Made by a program: the position numbers and the translations under genes. A stretch of DNA of 64,000 bases from Henckelia pumila (taxonomy: Eukaryota > Streptophyta > Magnoliopsida > Lamiales > Gesneriaceae), in contig NC_133122.1 of NCBI RefSeq assembly GCF_033568475.1, positions 16,930,763-16,994,762 on the forward strand, given 5' to 3'. The notes below the pieces were generated by a model that did not search any database, was not told the DNA's origin, and was given only the letters and a program-made list of their open reading frames with translations. Positions 10,679 through 23,545 of the stretch are shown here, piece after piece; position 1 is the first letter of the stretch; the number at the start of each line of letters is the position of its first letter.

Positions 10679-13600
10679 ATGGCTAGTACTGATCGTAAGC
10701 ACTTGCTGCATGAGCTGCTCAAAGAGAATCAGGAGCCTTTTCGTCTCAAGAATTACATCGCGGAGAGGCGATCCCAGCTGAAAAACCCGTCTCACAAAAC
10801 TACTGTTCTACAGATCAAAAATAAGAAGCCAATTGAATCCACTTGTTTCGCAAAACCGGGAGTTTATGCAAACATGCTTGTTTCCTATCGTTTCAGAACT
10901 CGCCGGACGTCATAAGGTCCCCCTTCCCGTCGCCGCTCAAGAGCCCTTGTAAGTCTCCACGCGCCGCCGTGTTCCTCCATGTCCCGTCCAGGACCGCCGC
11001 TATGCTCGTCGAAGCCGCCATGAGGATTCAGAAACAGCAGCAGTCGAAAAACAACAAACCCGGGTTCGCGCTGTTTGGTTCCTTGCTCAAAAGGCTCAAG
11101 GATCGGAGCAAGAACATGAAGCGTGCTATCGGGAACGACGAAATCCGTCTTCCGACGAATCGGCATCACGAATTAATGGAAGAAAATGCGAGGATTTCGT
11201 GTTCCTGCGATAATCGTGCGGCTGAACTGGAGGCTTCCACAAGCAGTACTTGCGGGTATCGTAGCTTGGAAGAGATGGTGGATAACGATTTCATCTCCGA
11301 AGATTTGCTGTTTTGCGAAAGCCCTTTCAGATTTTCCCTCCGCCGAAGCCCGTCCTGCACAGGAAGCCCCGCCGTCCGTACGCCGGAGTTCTGCTCGCCC
11401 GCGGCCTCTCCCCGTCTGCCCGCAACACAGGTTTCTTTCTTCCCTCTTCTTTTCCAAAACATTATCATTAATTTTAATGATAGCATTATTATTATGATTT
11501 ATTGATTTATTCTTGAAAATGATTCCTTTATGAACAGAACAATCAATCTAAATTGTTTCTCGTTATTCTAATTTGTGATGGGACATAAAGATACTTTAAA
11601 TTTTAGTTTAACATGGAATTAATTTAGTGGAATTTCGAAATGCAACAGTGAAATATAAGCATATATTTTCAAGAAATATTATTTTGTATATTTTTTTGTG
11701 TAAATTATAATTTTGGAAGTGACACTGTAAATGGAGGTCGGCATGTTTAATTTTTTTAAATTATAAAGTAATTATATGTATGAACATATTAAATATTTTG
11801 ATAGTCCATGTTTTTTAGATATAAGGCTGGCAAATATATTTAAATTAATAATATTTTGTAAAGATTATTAAATTAATAGTGAAATCCATTACATAGAAGG
11901 AAAACGTTACATACATTTGACTTGTTTAGTACTGTCGGTAAGGTCTGAATTGGTAGACGGGATTGTCGACGTTAAATGACCAATATACCCTTGACTTCTG
12001 CACTAAGACTATCGACAGTTCTCCAATTGTCAGTGCCCTTTTTGGAGTTTTGGGCGATGAGTGTATTTCTTTGAATATTTTTTTTTATGTACTTTTGATC
12101 ACGCCTCTTGCAATCAAATCTTTTTTTTAAATTGGTTTTGTCCCTCAAAATAATTTTCTCACTAAACGACAAATCTTAATTTTGTTTTAATATTTGACCG
12201 ATAATATTAATTTCCCACTTTTAGTATGCATAATTATACACATAATCGAGTTATTTTTTAGGTATATGTAAGAGTAGTCGCACTTCACATGTCGACATTC
12301 AAGGTTTCCCACCATGGAAAAATAATAGGTATTTATCCGTGGCAAATGAATGTGTTATGTTTCTCTCAATAATATATATCTTTGATAAGTTTTAGTTTTT
12401 AATTATTTGGTGCCTTCTTCATCAAATCTTGACTCATTTATAATTTCCATAGGAAAAAGATAATAACAAATCCAAAAGTCCGAAAACTAGAAACGGAGAA
12501 GAAGACGACGAAGAGAAAGAACATTGTAGTCCAGTATCGATATTGGATCCTCCGTTCCAGGACGAGGATGGCCATGAAAGCGAAGAAGAAGCCGAAGAAG
12601 AAGATGGCGACTGCGATGGTAGTAGCTACGCAAAACGTTCAAAGTAAGCGATATATATTTTTTAGTTTTTTACAATCTATATCGATATATTTTTTTCTTC
12701 CAATTATCACTTTAATAAAATTGTTATTATTTCGTTACATGACACAAGTAAGCACCAAAAAATTTGAAAAGTCACAAGCCCAGTCGTTTTCAGCATTTTT
12801 ATACGGTCAAAACTATTCATATTCACCTGATTTTGACGTTTTTTTGGTAAAATCCAACTAAACGTATCAGAGACACATGCGCTTTTAGTACAATTGCTAT
12901 AACGCGTACACCAATTCTCAGTTACACGTGACACGTTTTTGTCCTAGCAAAATAGTAAAGAGGCAATATGTGTACATTAAATGGCCCGCATTATAAATGT
13001 TAGGGCCATTTTGCTATTATTGAATCGGGAAATTGGTATGGATAATTATACATTCTATTATTGTGTTGGTGCCTTTTTAATGTATTATATAATTTCTCTT
13101 GTTCGTTACTCGGGACATCTCACATCACCCAAAGCTTCTAACCTTGTATATACAATACACATGATATAGACAAATTTTGCATTTGTTTCGTCTAACGTTT
13201 AAGTTCTACAAATAATCAGAGTTATAAATCTTTATCTTATCTTTATATATTTAATAATAATTATTTGTGAATAAATATCGTTTAGATGATGAGGTGGGAA
13301 TTCATTTCTAACGTATTGCCAACTGTTCCACTTGTATTTCATAAAGTTTTATTAATATCATGACTTTATTGTTGTACTCTTTCCACCTAATTATAGAGTT
13401 TTATGTAAAATGTGATTTAATGTTACACTCTTTATTTTCCCTTAGAACTGAAAAATGTTTTACCTTTTTTTGTGAACAATAATAATGTAGGAGCAAAACA
13501 GCAGCTATTATACAGGCTCAGAAGGTTTGAAAAGCTTGCGGAGTTGGATCCAGTGGAACTGGAGAGAAAGATGCTGGACAGTTCCGACGAAGAATTCGAC

Positions 13601-13972
13601 CAAGAAACAGTGACAGAACCCGACCAAGACGACGATCCCTTGTCAAGGCAGGACACTTTCTTGATGTCGATAAACCTGAAGAACCTCGTTACTCAACCGG
13701 TCGTCAAGGAGAAAGGGAAAAATATAGGTTTGACTAGAAATAAAGAAGTCGTTTTCGGTAGGATTTTCAATCGGTTGGGTTCGTGGAAAGAAGTAGAGTT
13801 CGATACCATCGATAGGATGATTGGTATGGATTTCAAGATGGATTTTGATGGATGGAAGGGGTTTCAGGATCTGGTGGATGATATTGCAGTCGAGCTCGAG
13901 CTTGAATTATTTGGAATGCTTGTGGAAGAATTGCATGGAGAGATGTTTTGCATGGATCATGGTTGCACATGA
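10679..13972 (+). CDS. TRM-like / DUF4378-type protein gene, three exons, with frame problems
   Basis: Exon 1 (10679-11430) opens with RKHLLHELLKENQEPFRLKNYIAERR, the N-terminal motif of a plant TON1-recruiting-motif (TRM) subgroup, and continues with SLCKHACFLSFQNSPD and Ser/Pro-rich sequence. Exon 2 (12453 to 12643 or 12618) encodes CSPVSILDPPFQDEDG and an acidic run. Exon 3 (13491-13972) encodes LLYRLRRFEKLAELDPVELERK and the DUF4378-like C-terminus ending FGMLVEELHGEMFC. About 475 residues. TRM proteins link TON1/PP2A complexes to cortical microtubules; that role is inferred from family. The frame of the start Met and that of the rest of exon 1 differ by one base, switching between about 10837 and 10900. 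The strong exon-2 donor (AA|GTAAGC) is also out of phase with exon 3. It is either a decaying gene or contains sequence errors. Confidence 0.7.
11431..12452 (+). other. intron 1 of the TRM-like gene
   Basis: CACAG|GTTTCT donor and TTCCATAG|GAAAAA acceptor, phase 0. Joining keeps the frame (..RLPATQ then EKDNNKS..). AT-rich; no nested gene seen. Confidence 0.75.
12644..13490 (+). other. intron 2 of the TRM-like gene (donor uncertain)
   Basis: The TTCAAA|GTAAGC donor at 12644 is the best match but gives a phase-2 exon, while the ATGTAG|GAGC acceptor at 13491 needs phase 1. A weaker donor at 12619 (GATG|GTAGTA) gives the right phase but removes the family's SYA..R segment. Confidence 0.55.
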
Positions 13973-14385
13973 TTCCTTGTACGTACACTCAATTTGTTTG
14001 CTATTTTCCAATATTGGTAAGAAATATCTAATTAAATGAGTAGTTGAGTTTGGGGTGTAGTAGAAATGAAATTTCGAAATTATTGATGAGGGAGGGGCAT
14101 GTAAGAAATAGTACAAGGAACAAAATTTCATGGTGTCTAGTTGTCCAGCTCCATGGGACAATTCAAGCAACATCTAATTTTCCGAGGACAGGGGAAAATT
14201 TATTGTTACCAACTGGAATTTTGTTAAAAAATTTAATACATGCGTATGGCTTCTTTTTTTTTTTTTTTTAAATCTATTTTTTAGTTATTTTTTATGGAGT
14301 ATCGTCTGTCTACGTAATGAAAAGCATTTTACGCTCCGAGATGTATTTAAGTTGATGAAATGGATCCCCTACTTTGGCAGTAGGG
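13973..14385. other. 3' flank of the TRM-like gene
   Basis: No convincing ORF. AT-rich with a poly-T run at about 14251-14268, followed by the hairpin at 14386. Confidence 0.4.
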
Positions 14386-14418
14386 GGTGCTGTGGTGTTA
14401 AAACAACACCACAGCACC
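14386..14418. repeat. perfect 14-bp hairpin
   Basis: GGTGCTGTGGTGTT and AACACCACAGCACC are exact inverted copies around a 5-base loop (14400-14404). It lies at the left edge of the fold-back region that follows and may be its end structure. Confidence 0.9.
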
Positions 14419-14439
14419 ATTTTCCTTTTTTTTTTTTTA

Positions 14440-15725
14440 AATTATATATATATATATATTTTTTGATTTTACTTTATTTGTCTTTTGTTTTCTTTTTTTT
14501 TACCTTTTTTTAATACAGTCTAATTTTTTTTAGTTTTTTTATATTATCAATTTTTTTGTATCAATTTTTTTATTATAATTTATCCTTTTACAATATTTAT
14601 TATAATAATACATCAACTAATTAAATATGTCAATATGAAAACAAAAATAAATAATTATATGTTTTAATCCAAAAATAAATAAGTTCGGTAACCAAAAAAT
14701 TAGAAAAAACTAAAATGCAAATGATAAAAAAATTTAATGTTATATATTCAAATATTCTCATTCCGTGTTGTAATTTTTTTTTAAAATGAATAGAAGAAGA
14801 AAAAAAAAGAATAATCAAACATTATTTCAAAAAAAAAAAAAAAATCAAACACGTGAAAAATGAGTAAAAATTAAATACAAATTATGTCTTCCTCCCAAAC
14901 GAGAAAGAGAAACGATGTCCAAAAAAAATAGTCCAAAAAATGAAATAAAAAAATGAAAAATAAGCTAAAAAAATTTTAAAAAATAAAATTTTGAGAGGGT
15001 ATAAAAGAAAGATGAAAACTAAAAGTCTAAAAAACTAAATTTTAAATAATATATACATATATATATAATATAAAGAAGAAAATTGTGTAGTAGTGCTAAA
15101 AAATTATCAGTATAAAAGTATATATATACTAGTTTATTTTTAATTTTTTTTTTGTTTTTAGTTTATATATTTTAATTATTTTTTTTACACTTTATGACTT
15201 TTTGTTTTGTTTTGTTTTTATTTTTTAATACATTATAATTTTTTAAAAATATATATATTTATATATATACTAGTTTATTTTTATCTTGTCAAATTTTATT
15301 GTGCAATTTTTTTGTTATAATTTATATTTTTATACTGATAATTTTTAGTACTACTGCACAATTTTTTTCTTCTATTTATTTTTTTTAAAAAAATTATAAC
15401 AGAAAATGAGAATATTTTAATATAAAAATTTTGATTTTTTTTATCATTTGCATTTCAGTTTTTTTTCTAATTGTTTGATTACCAAACTTATTTATTTTTG
15501 AAGTAAAACATATAATTATTTATTTATATTTCCATATTGACATATTTAATCCGTTGGTATATTATTATATTATATATTGTAAAAGTATAAATTATAACAA
15601 AAAATTGATACAAGAAAAATTGAATATATAAAAAATTTAAAAAATTAAACTGTATTAAAAAAATGTAAAAAAAAAGGAAAAAAAAAACAAATAAAGTAAG
15701 TCTAAAAAGGTAAGTCTAAAGGGCC
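14440..15725. mobile_element. large AT-rich fold-back (inverted repeat) element
   Basis: About 14460-15125 and 15130-15720 are imperfect inverted copies. For example, the block around 14683-14730 (containing AAAATGCAAATGATAAAA) pairs with 15436-15490, and the block at about 15073-15125 (TTGTGTAGTAGTGC, ATTATCAGTATAAAAG) pairs with 15320-15375. The two arm pairs have different centres, so indels have accumulated. No coding capacity. It looks like a fold-back or MITE-type element, but I cannot fix its ends or a target duplication. Confidence 0.6.
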
Positions 15726-17232
15726 ACCAGTATAAATATTGAATTTATTTTTTGAAAAAGGTAAGTCTAAAAATGGGTAGATTAAAAAAAAGAATATAAA
15801 AAAGGTGAAAGTCCGAAAGATGCCCGGTTTATTTCTCTAACTTTGGTATGTATTGGCAAAAATAAAAGAGTAACATCTATTTTTGCGCATATATAAATGT
15901 AATAAAATATCTAAAAGTTATGCTAACTTGTGACATTTTGATATTAATTATTCCACGCTTTCTCCAAAGTTAAACGAATCCAAGTTTAAATATTACCCAA
16001 ACTAAACTAATACAAATAAAAATAATATATAATAATTCGTCAATGATTATAGTGCGGGCTACTATGAGTCTTAGTTTTTATACTTATAAACTAAATTACG
16101 TGTGATCAATATTGGGGTAAGATTTGTTGCGATATGTAATCACAAATACCGTTTTGCAAGAAGGACAAATGGAAGAGTAAAAGGGCAAGAATAACAATGT
16201 ATATTTATATCATTAGATTGATATAGTTCAACTACCAAATAGATGGCTCAACCCCTCCATTTTACTCAATTAGTGAATCCTTTTCATTTTTATTCGGAAA
16301 AAGGCAAGGAAAATGGGGAAAAATATGAACAAGAAAATTGATATATAACTTGTGATTTTTTGAGATTTTTTTAAAAATATATTGAGTTTTATTAATTTTG
16401 AAAACTATATAGGTAGGATAATGGTAAATGTACAACCAATATATCGTACAACGATATTTACGACAATTATATTATGATATTTTGTTATGGCTACAACGAC
16501 ATGTTAGGAGGAAAAAACTAAAATCGAACCGAACTTTTTCAACCACAACGGCGAAATGAACATCTTAAATTAAAACGGTTTGATTCCGATTTTATTTTAT
16601 TATTCATTCAAACCTAACGCTAAGTCCCTTTATATAATTTGATTTTTCATTATTTGTATAATTTCTCAAATTTTGAATTCATTATTCGAGATATAATTAT
16701 AATATTTCGAGGAATTTTTTTTAAGTCTCTGGTTAAAATTTTAGAAGTTGGGCTTATTAGCAACTGTGGATGCATGTGGAAAAGAGAATAAATTTTGAAC
16801 CCAGATCCATAATTAGGCCCACGTCACATGTTTTAAAGAAAAAAAACAATATTTAATTGAAATGATCTTTCCAGGGTCGGTTCCGGAGCATCTCGTATTC
16901 TTAATAATAATGAAATTCGAAGGTGGCACCAATGATTATTAACGTATTTAAACAAAAAGGTGGTTTACTGTTAGAATTAAGTTGTTAGCATGTGATATGG
17001 ATAACATATTGTTTTAGTTTAATGAATCCTCTGTATAAAAGTTGAACCACATTAGCACATTTGCTTTATATATGGGCTTTGATATACCAACTACTTTGAT
17101 ACTTAATTTTGTCATATTATTTATGTACACATCGTGGCGACATAAATTAGTTATTTATATCTTTAAAAAAGGTGTCCGAGTCGATGAAATACGTGAGTTT
17201 AACCAATGATCATACGTAAATTTGATCATCTC
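15726..17232. other. intergenic, nothing identified
   Basis: AT-rich DNA with short repeats of GGTAAGTCTAAA near 15700-15770. No ORF of interest on either strand and no RNA gene that I can support. Confidence 0.4.
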
Positions 17233-20047
17233 TGAAACATCCTAGACTTATAAATTTCAAAAATGCGGAAAATTTAAAATTTTTTTTTCTTTTTCTTTTA
17301 ATTTTAAAATAAACACTAAATAAAATATTCATATATATATATATACATATATGCCCATACATATATGTACAACCATAAAAGAGATTTAAAATTTAATAAA
17401 TAATTATGCAACATAAAATAACTACTAAAACGTCTGAATCATGCAATACTTAAAATAATTCAAAACAAATTAATCAACAGTGCATGCACTAAAAAGTTGC
17501 GTGAAAATAATACTTAAATCTCAACACTGGAATAAAATCTTCAAATAAAATAGTGTTTAAAATATTCATGCATAGAACACTAGCACGATGCAGACTACGG
17601 TCATGGGGCCACTGCAGCTCCGCTCATACGTCCTCACCACCGGTAGGGGTAACCTGCTCCTCTACGTACTCACCTGCACCATATCAGTGTAGTGAGCCTA
17701 GAGGCCCAACATGCATACTAACAAGGGTTTAAAATAATTTAATACACTTTCATACATAATACTTAACCTATAAATGCATGAGCATGCCTCCAAAAATAAT
17801 AACATAAATGTTGCTTAAAGAAATCACTGAATTATACGTAACATACATAATATCATACATACTTGAGTTGTTGAGCACTTATTTTCTTAACATCGAATGG
17901 TCCTATCCGTAAGTGTGACCCATACTTATAGTGCGACTGATCAGTCTAAGAAACCATCGTACGAGGCTGGTGGCGAACCACCCATACATAAATGGCAGAA
18001 ACTGCCCATACATAAATGGCCACACTACTTCAATTTCCACCTAAAATATTTTATTTGCTCAACCATAGAACTTCAATCATAGCATAAAAATTGATTTCAT
18101 GAATGCATGTACTTTAAATAAATTGTGTGTCCTTCATTTATATTTAATTTATTTTCTAATATCATATAAATATTCAAATAACTTTTCATGCATAAAATAA
18201 TTAAATATAAACTCAGGACACATGAAATTTCTCATGGTTTGATTCAACTGCTGGCCCTAGACATACAAGCCCATTAACTTAAGACTTGGCCCATTAGTGT
18301 ACTTAAGCCCATTAACAACTTTTCTAGGCCCAATAAATCAACCAAAGCCCATTAAGACTAACTTAGGCCCAATAACACTGTTCATGTCCCAATGGGCCCA
18401 AAAGCCCAAAGACTGGCCCAATAACTTTCATGGGCCCTAAAGCCCATAAAAATTATTGGACTCACTTAAATAAATTAATTAAGCCCAAATAATTTAATCT
18501 TAGCCCAAAATAATTAAATGGAGCCCAAATAAATTTTGAAATTTAATTAGGCCCATTAAACACTTAATTAAACTTAAAACTTAAAAATAAAAATACCCGA
18601 GCCCGACTAACTTGACCCGGACCCGGACCAACTATCCTAACCCATGACTTACTGCCCCGACCCGGATCCACAGTCCCGACCCGGATCCACTCTCCAAAAC
18701 CCCAAACCCGTAGCCCCCATTTTCTGCTCTCGGCTGTGCGAGCAGCGGTAAAGAACACCGGCGGCCGCCATGCTCCGGCCACCCAATGGTCGGCTCACCC
18801 CCACCTACCTCTAGCCCTCTTCAAGACGTTTCCAACCATGTAAGAACCAACCTAAACCATCAAGTATAGAGGGAGAACGAAGCTCTGCAAAACAGCCTAC
18901 CCGCAGCTCGCGCGCAGACAGGAGCAGCTGTGGCGTTTTGCTTCGTTCTCGAGATTCCGACCACCTAAAATCGTGAAACCACTTGCAAAACTTAGCCAAC
19001 ATCTAGTAGGTTCCAACCCAACAAACCTCACCCAAAATAGTGGCCTGAGGAAGGAGATCAAAGCGACAGGAGCATCAGAAGTGAAGAACTTCATTTCCTG
19101 CCTATCTTAGCCTCAAACCCCGACTTGACTCGACCCTAGGGACCCTGATACATGTCTCCAACCAAGGAGCAGCAGCCATGATCAATCCATGCAAGAAAAA
19201 CGTGAGTATGCAAACCAAAACAATGCAAGAACAAGATGCAACATCCAAAACCGAAACTTTCTGGAAAAATCTTGGAAAAGTCGGATGTATACACGATGCA
19301 CACATGCATATACTGATATGGAGAAGAAAAGAGAAGGAAAATCATGCCTTTCACCGTAGACGAAGAGAAAAACCGAAAGCGAGACGATTCCGGGACGACG
19401 GGGCGACGACGAGGAACTTTGGACCTTCAAGACCGAGGCTATGGAGTTTTCTTGGGGATGACTGGCCGAAGAAGATGAATATTGAATGGGGTTGGCGGCT
19501 GAGCTTAGGGAAATCGTGGGTTTGGGTAGCTTAGGGTTAGTCTAGGTTTTTAGTTTAATTAAAATAGGTTTTAGAATAATTAAAAGTTTTAAATACTCTA
19601 AATAAAAGTTAAAAAAAGATCTAATAACTTAAATTAAAACATAAAATCTCGAAATTACAAATTAAGGGAATTTTAAAAATAATTAAAAGTCATTAAAATG
19701 GCTAAATTTGGATAAAAATGGACTCCTAAAATTATATAAAATTAAATACTAAAAATTTTAAGGAAATAAATCTCAAAATAATATTTTTGGGCTCAAATAA
19801 GACTCATAAAATAATTTGGATAGAAAGTTGTCATCTCGTCCGTCCACGGTCCCGTCTACGCGATCAAATAATTAAAATGCCATAAATCATAAAAAAAATC
19901 ACTAATTATGGGTTAAGTGCTTGAAAATAAATTAAATCATGCACAAATAATTCACATAATTATTTAACCCATAAATCACAAATTTAAATTATTTAAATAT
20001 CCTAATTATGCATGCGGATTTACGTATTTAAAATACCGGGTGTTACA
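17233..20047 (-). mobile_element. solo LTR of the Tekay-like gypsy family
   Basis: It matches the LTRs at 26141-28825 and 33686-36348 along its whole length (GCGG + T-run start, TGGGCY block 18241-18560, CGTCCGTCCACGGTCCCGTC block, CCGGGTGTTACA end) but is clearly more diverged. It is bounded by TGAAACATCC and GTGTTACA and flanked by the 5-bp duplication ATCTC (17228-17232 and 20048-20052). No internal region is present, so it is a solo LTR left by recombination between LTRs. Confidence 0.92.
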
Positions 20048-20052
20048 ATCTC

Positions 20053-20501
20053 ACCAACAATTTTTTGGACGAGTTTGCTGCACAGGGTTTGCTCAATGCG
20101 ATTAATGTGGCTAATGTGATTTGCGGACTATTGTGTTAGTTAAGTGGCTTATTCGATACGCATCTTAGGATAACACGACTGCAGATTCTCACGTCATCAA
20201 TAAAAAAGTGATGTGTAATATATTTTTTTGTATCAAGTAATTTTCTTTACTGGTGGTATCAACTATCAACTATCATGTAATTTTTACGTTACATTTAATT
20301 AAAAAAATTATTAACTAAGGATATCTATGTTGTTCCGTAAAAGTTTTTATTAGTATATGACCCCACGTAAATATCACCAAAAAATTAGGATCCAAATTGG
20401 CAAATTTATATAACCAAATGTCCAAATCTCAATCATACCACTGGGGCTCTGGAAAATTTGCAAGAATGGGATTTGGTGTGTGTGTGTGTTTATACGCCAT
20501 G
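20053..20501. other. intergenic, nothing identified
   Basis: AT-rich, with a short TG run near 20477-20489. No gene seen. Confidence 0.4.
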
Positions 20502-20735
20502 GATGGCCCATTGGTTGTTGGACCGGTTACTAATCACATATCCATCTTAGGTCCATTCACTTACTCATTTAGTAACCTGCATGATTTTATTGGGCCTTTT
20601 CAGTTTTATACATATGATGGCCCATTTATTGTTGGACCGATTACTTTAGTGATCACATATTAAGCTTAGTCCATTCACTTACTCACTTAATAGCTTTCAT
20701 AAATTTATTGGGCCTTTCAAGTTTATTTCATAGAA
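20502..20735. repeat. two tandem copies of a unit of about 114 bp
   Basis: GATGGCCCAT, TGTTGGACCG, CCATTCACTTACTCA and TTTATTGGGCCTTT recur in the same order from 20502 and again from 20616, with several substitutions. Confidence 0.85.
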
Positions 20736-20796
20736 AAGGTCTCCAATTTATAACTTTTTTTTAAAAAAAATTCAAAAATTATTACTTTGTTTTTCA

Positions 20797-20975
20797 ATTA
20801 GAGTTGACATACCGTACCGAAATACCGGAATTTTGGCATATTGTACCGAAATTTTTTAGATATACAGACCATTTTTCGGTATACCGAATTTTTTTCGGTA
20901 TCTATACGGTATTACTATGGATTTTTTTCGTACCAAAGTTTCGGAATTTTACTATCGGTATCGGTATGAATTTTT
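20797..20975. repeat. degenerate ATACCG/CGGTAT-rich tract
   Basis: Many overlapping copies of CGGTAT and its complement ATACCG, mixed with runs of T, giving local self-complementarity. Such tracts are seen inside some plant non-autonomous DNA transposons. No end repeats identified. Confidence 0.5.
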
Positions 20976-21050
20976 TTCATACCAATATTTGTAGTAAAGT
21001 AAATCGAAAATCACCCTTATTTTCAATATATGTGTATCTATGTATATGTG

Positions 21051-22010
21051 TGATAGAAATCGTATTGTAATTGTAGGTTAAAATAAAGAGTCAGTGTTGT
21101 CCGCGGTGTCACAACATCAACGACAACACAGTGCAGCAGAAAATAAATAAAAATAAATAACACAAAAAATTAATTTTGTACGAGTATAAAAACTCGTGCG
21201 GGTGCCTTAGGGCTAAATATCACTAGTAAACGTAAGAATAGTCTTACAAAGTAATCCTAGTGATTTTACAAAAAGTCATTAAATCCTAAATTTCTCAACA
21301 AGTTGAGAAATCAAACTTGCATCATAAATAAATCAGAGTAAAAACAATAGATGCAACTCCCGTAGCCTAAATTTGAAGAGACAGTAAAGATCTTCAACAA
21401 CACAGTTCCCACAGTGTTGTCTCTGATATCTTCAACACGAACGGCAGCACGGGGACAGGCAACGACGATGGTTGCAAAACTTCTTCAGAATCTTAGAATT
21501 CTTCTATGTGATTTTCTTTGAAAGCTCTTCTTAATTCTCCTCTGAAGTGTACGTTTGTTTGTGCGCAGAATCCCCCTCTTTATAGATTAGCTTTCACGTA
21601 TAAAAGAGATTTCCTTGTAGAGTCCTACACAATAAGGAAATAAATCTTTTTTAGGAACAAGACTCTTTTAAATATAAATAATACTATCTTGATAATATTT
21701 GATAACAATAATACACAATAATTCCTTATCAAGATAATATTTAATCTAGACAAATATCTATCTCAATATTTTCGATAATAACATATAAATATTTAGCCTA
21801 TCATATCAAATCATATCTTGATAATATAAACATAAATCCTTTCAATTCGATATCAAGATATAATTAAGTTAAATATCTATCTTAAATATATTATCGAGAT
21901 CATAGAATATTTAACCATTTCAAATCAAATCTTTTGTCTAGAAGGCAAAATTCAATATTCTAATTAGCATGCTTAAGGAAAAGATTTTCAAGGAATTAAT
22001 ATTCCTTTCA
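21051..22010 (-). mobile_element. 3' LTR of the copia element
   Basis: Starts TGATAGAAAT and ends ATTCCTTTCA on the plus strand. By eye it differs from the other LTR at roughly 18 sites over 960 bp. It contains two copies of the dispersed palindromic module (21094-21130 and a degenerate one at 21414-21450). Confidence 0.93.
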
Positions 22011-22135
22011 ATCTCCCCCTTTTGGCCTTTCTGGACAAAACTTGCACAAACAATTCAAACATAAACTCCCCCTGAGTTTAAAACACTTCTCCCCCTGAAT
22101 TTTAAGTCTCCCCCTGAAGGTGTTGTCCCTCGTGT
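22011..22135 (-). other. polypurine tract cluster of the copia element
   Basis: The minus strand has AAAAGGGGGAGAT directly next to the 3' LTR (22011-22023), the position of the plus-strand priming tract. Further purine tracts CAGGGGGAG follow at about 22065, 22089 and 22109, and AAAAGGGGGAGA again near 22440. Duplicated purine tracts are typical of SIRE-type elements. Confidence 0.75.
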
Positions 22136-22484
22136 TGGCAGCACCAAGGATAACATACACATTGATACTTAGGGATTCTATAATTCATATATCAGAGCAT
22201 AAGTGGGGTAGAAGTAGTTAGTCTAGTTAAAGCATATCAGAGAAATTAAGGCACATAACTAGAACAAAACAAAAACAGATATAAGAATCAAAAAATTAAA
22301 GCAAAGATGAGATAAGGAAAAAATATGAGGTGACACCAATCAATCTAAAATTGATCAGTATCAGATCCCTCCTGATCGTCAGTGTCCTCATCTTCATCTT
22401 TTTTAGTCCCAGATGGACCAGCCTCATCTTGTGCATTCTCTCCCCCTTTTTGGCCAGAAATGCCAAATCTTGTACAACAATCAC

Positions 22485-22976
22485 CTAACAAGGCTCCATA
22501 AAGATCCAAGTCCTCCTGGGCTTGGGAAACTTATTTTCAGCATGAGCCATGAGAGCCTGAATGATAGAAACATAAAATTCCAGAGGAGAGGGTGTATGCA
22601 TAATTTCTTTAGTTTCTTCAGTGTTGTCTTCCGTGTTGGCAACACCGGGAACAACATCAGCACCAGTAACAGCAGCAGTAGATTCAGACCAAGGAAGGTA
22701 AAGGTTTCTCTTCTCTCTTATTAAATCAGCTGCAATCTGCAGATCTTCAGTCAGTTCAGAGATACCTTCACCAAAATCATAAAGCAAACCTTGAAACTCC
22801 AAAATTCCATAGATCAAAGATGGAAAAGACAGCTTGATGGATTTTAATCTTCCATCTGCAAACTGGAATATAGTCTTGAATACGAGCTTGCTAAAATTGG
22901 AAGTGCTCTCCGTTACTATAGCAAAAGGCACAAATGCTTGTGGTCTAGTCACCACAGTGGAGCTTGTAGAAAGCAT
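22485..22976 (-). pseudogene. env-like region ORF of the copia element, copy 1
   Basis: A 163-codon frame with KLVFKTIFQFADGRLKSIKL, SFPSLIYGILEFQGLL, then a variable acidic part that includes one palindromic module read as VVPGVANTEDNT. It lies between RNase H and the 3' LTR, where SIRE-type elements carry an additional ORF of unproven function. No membrane anchor or signal peptide is evident, so a true envelope role is not supported. Confidence 0.55.
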
Positions 22977-23545
22977 CCAATGGCGTAAAATAGAGTAAAA
23001 GGATATGAGCTATGTAACAGAGAGTTGTCCAGGAAACTTTTGAGAAAACCACCGATGAGTACAAAAGTAACTTCATGAATATGAGGGAGGTTCCCTTTTT
23101 CAACATCCGGCGTGTCACAAAGAGTATTGATTGTGGCAGGGTTAACTCAAAAAGCTTTTCTCTCATAAAAATTCCAGCACTGGTTTCCTATTGTAGGGCA
23201 CCAGTGCAATAAAAATAGCTTTTGATCCTTCAAAAATTCAACCAAATTGATCCTTCCATAGACATCCACATCGATATTCTTCTCATCAATCAACATCGAT
23301 TCACATACAAGAGCCACACAGCAGTATCTTCTCCATAGTAGAACTTGTAGGAAAAGACAGTAGTCAAATAAAACTTAGCAGCAGCCGTGTTGTCTGTGAT
23401 GTTGGCAACACCATCAACAACACCAGCATCAACATCATCTTCCTTGGAAAACTTGATTCCTCACTAGCTTAAGCATCAGACTTATCTTATATATGGGGGA
23501 ATTATAAGATACATTTGGCCTGATTGCAGCAAATTATTCCAGCAT

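Noticed and set aside
18564..19534. Several 60-118 codon frames on both strands
   Set aside because: Within the solo LTR and not preserved in the related LTRs.
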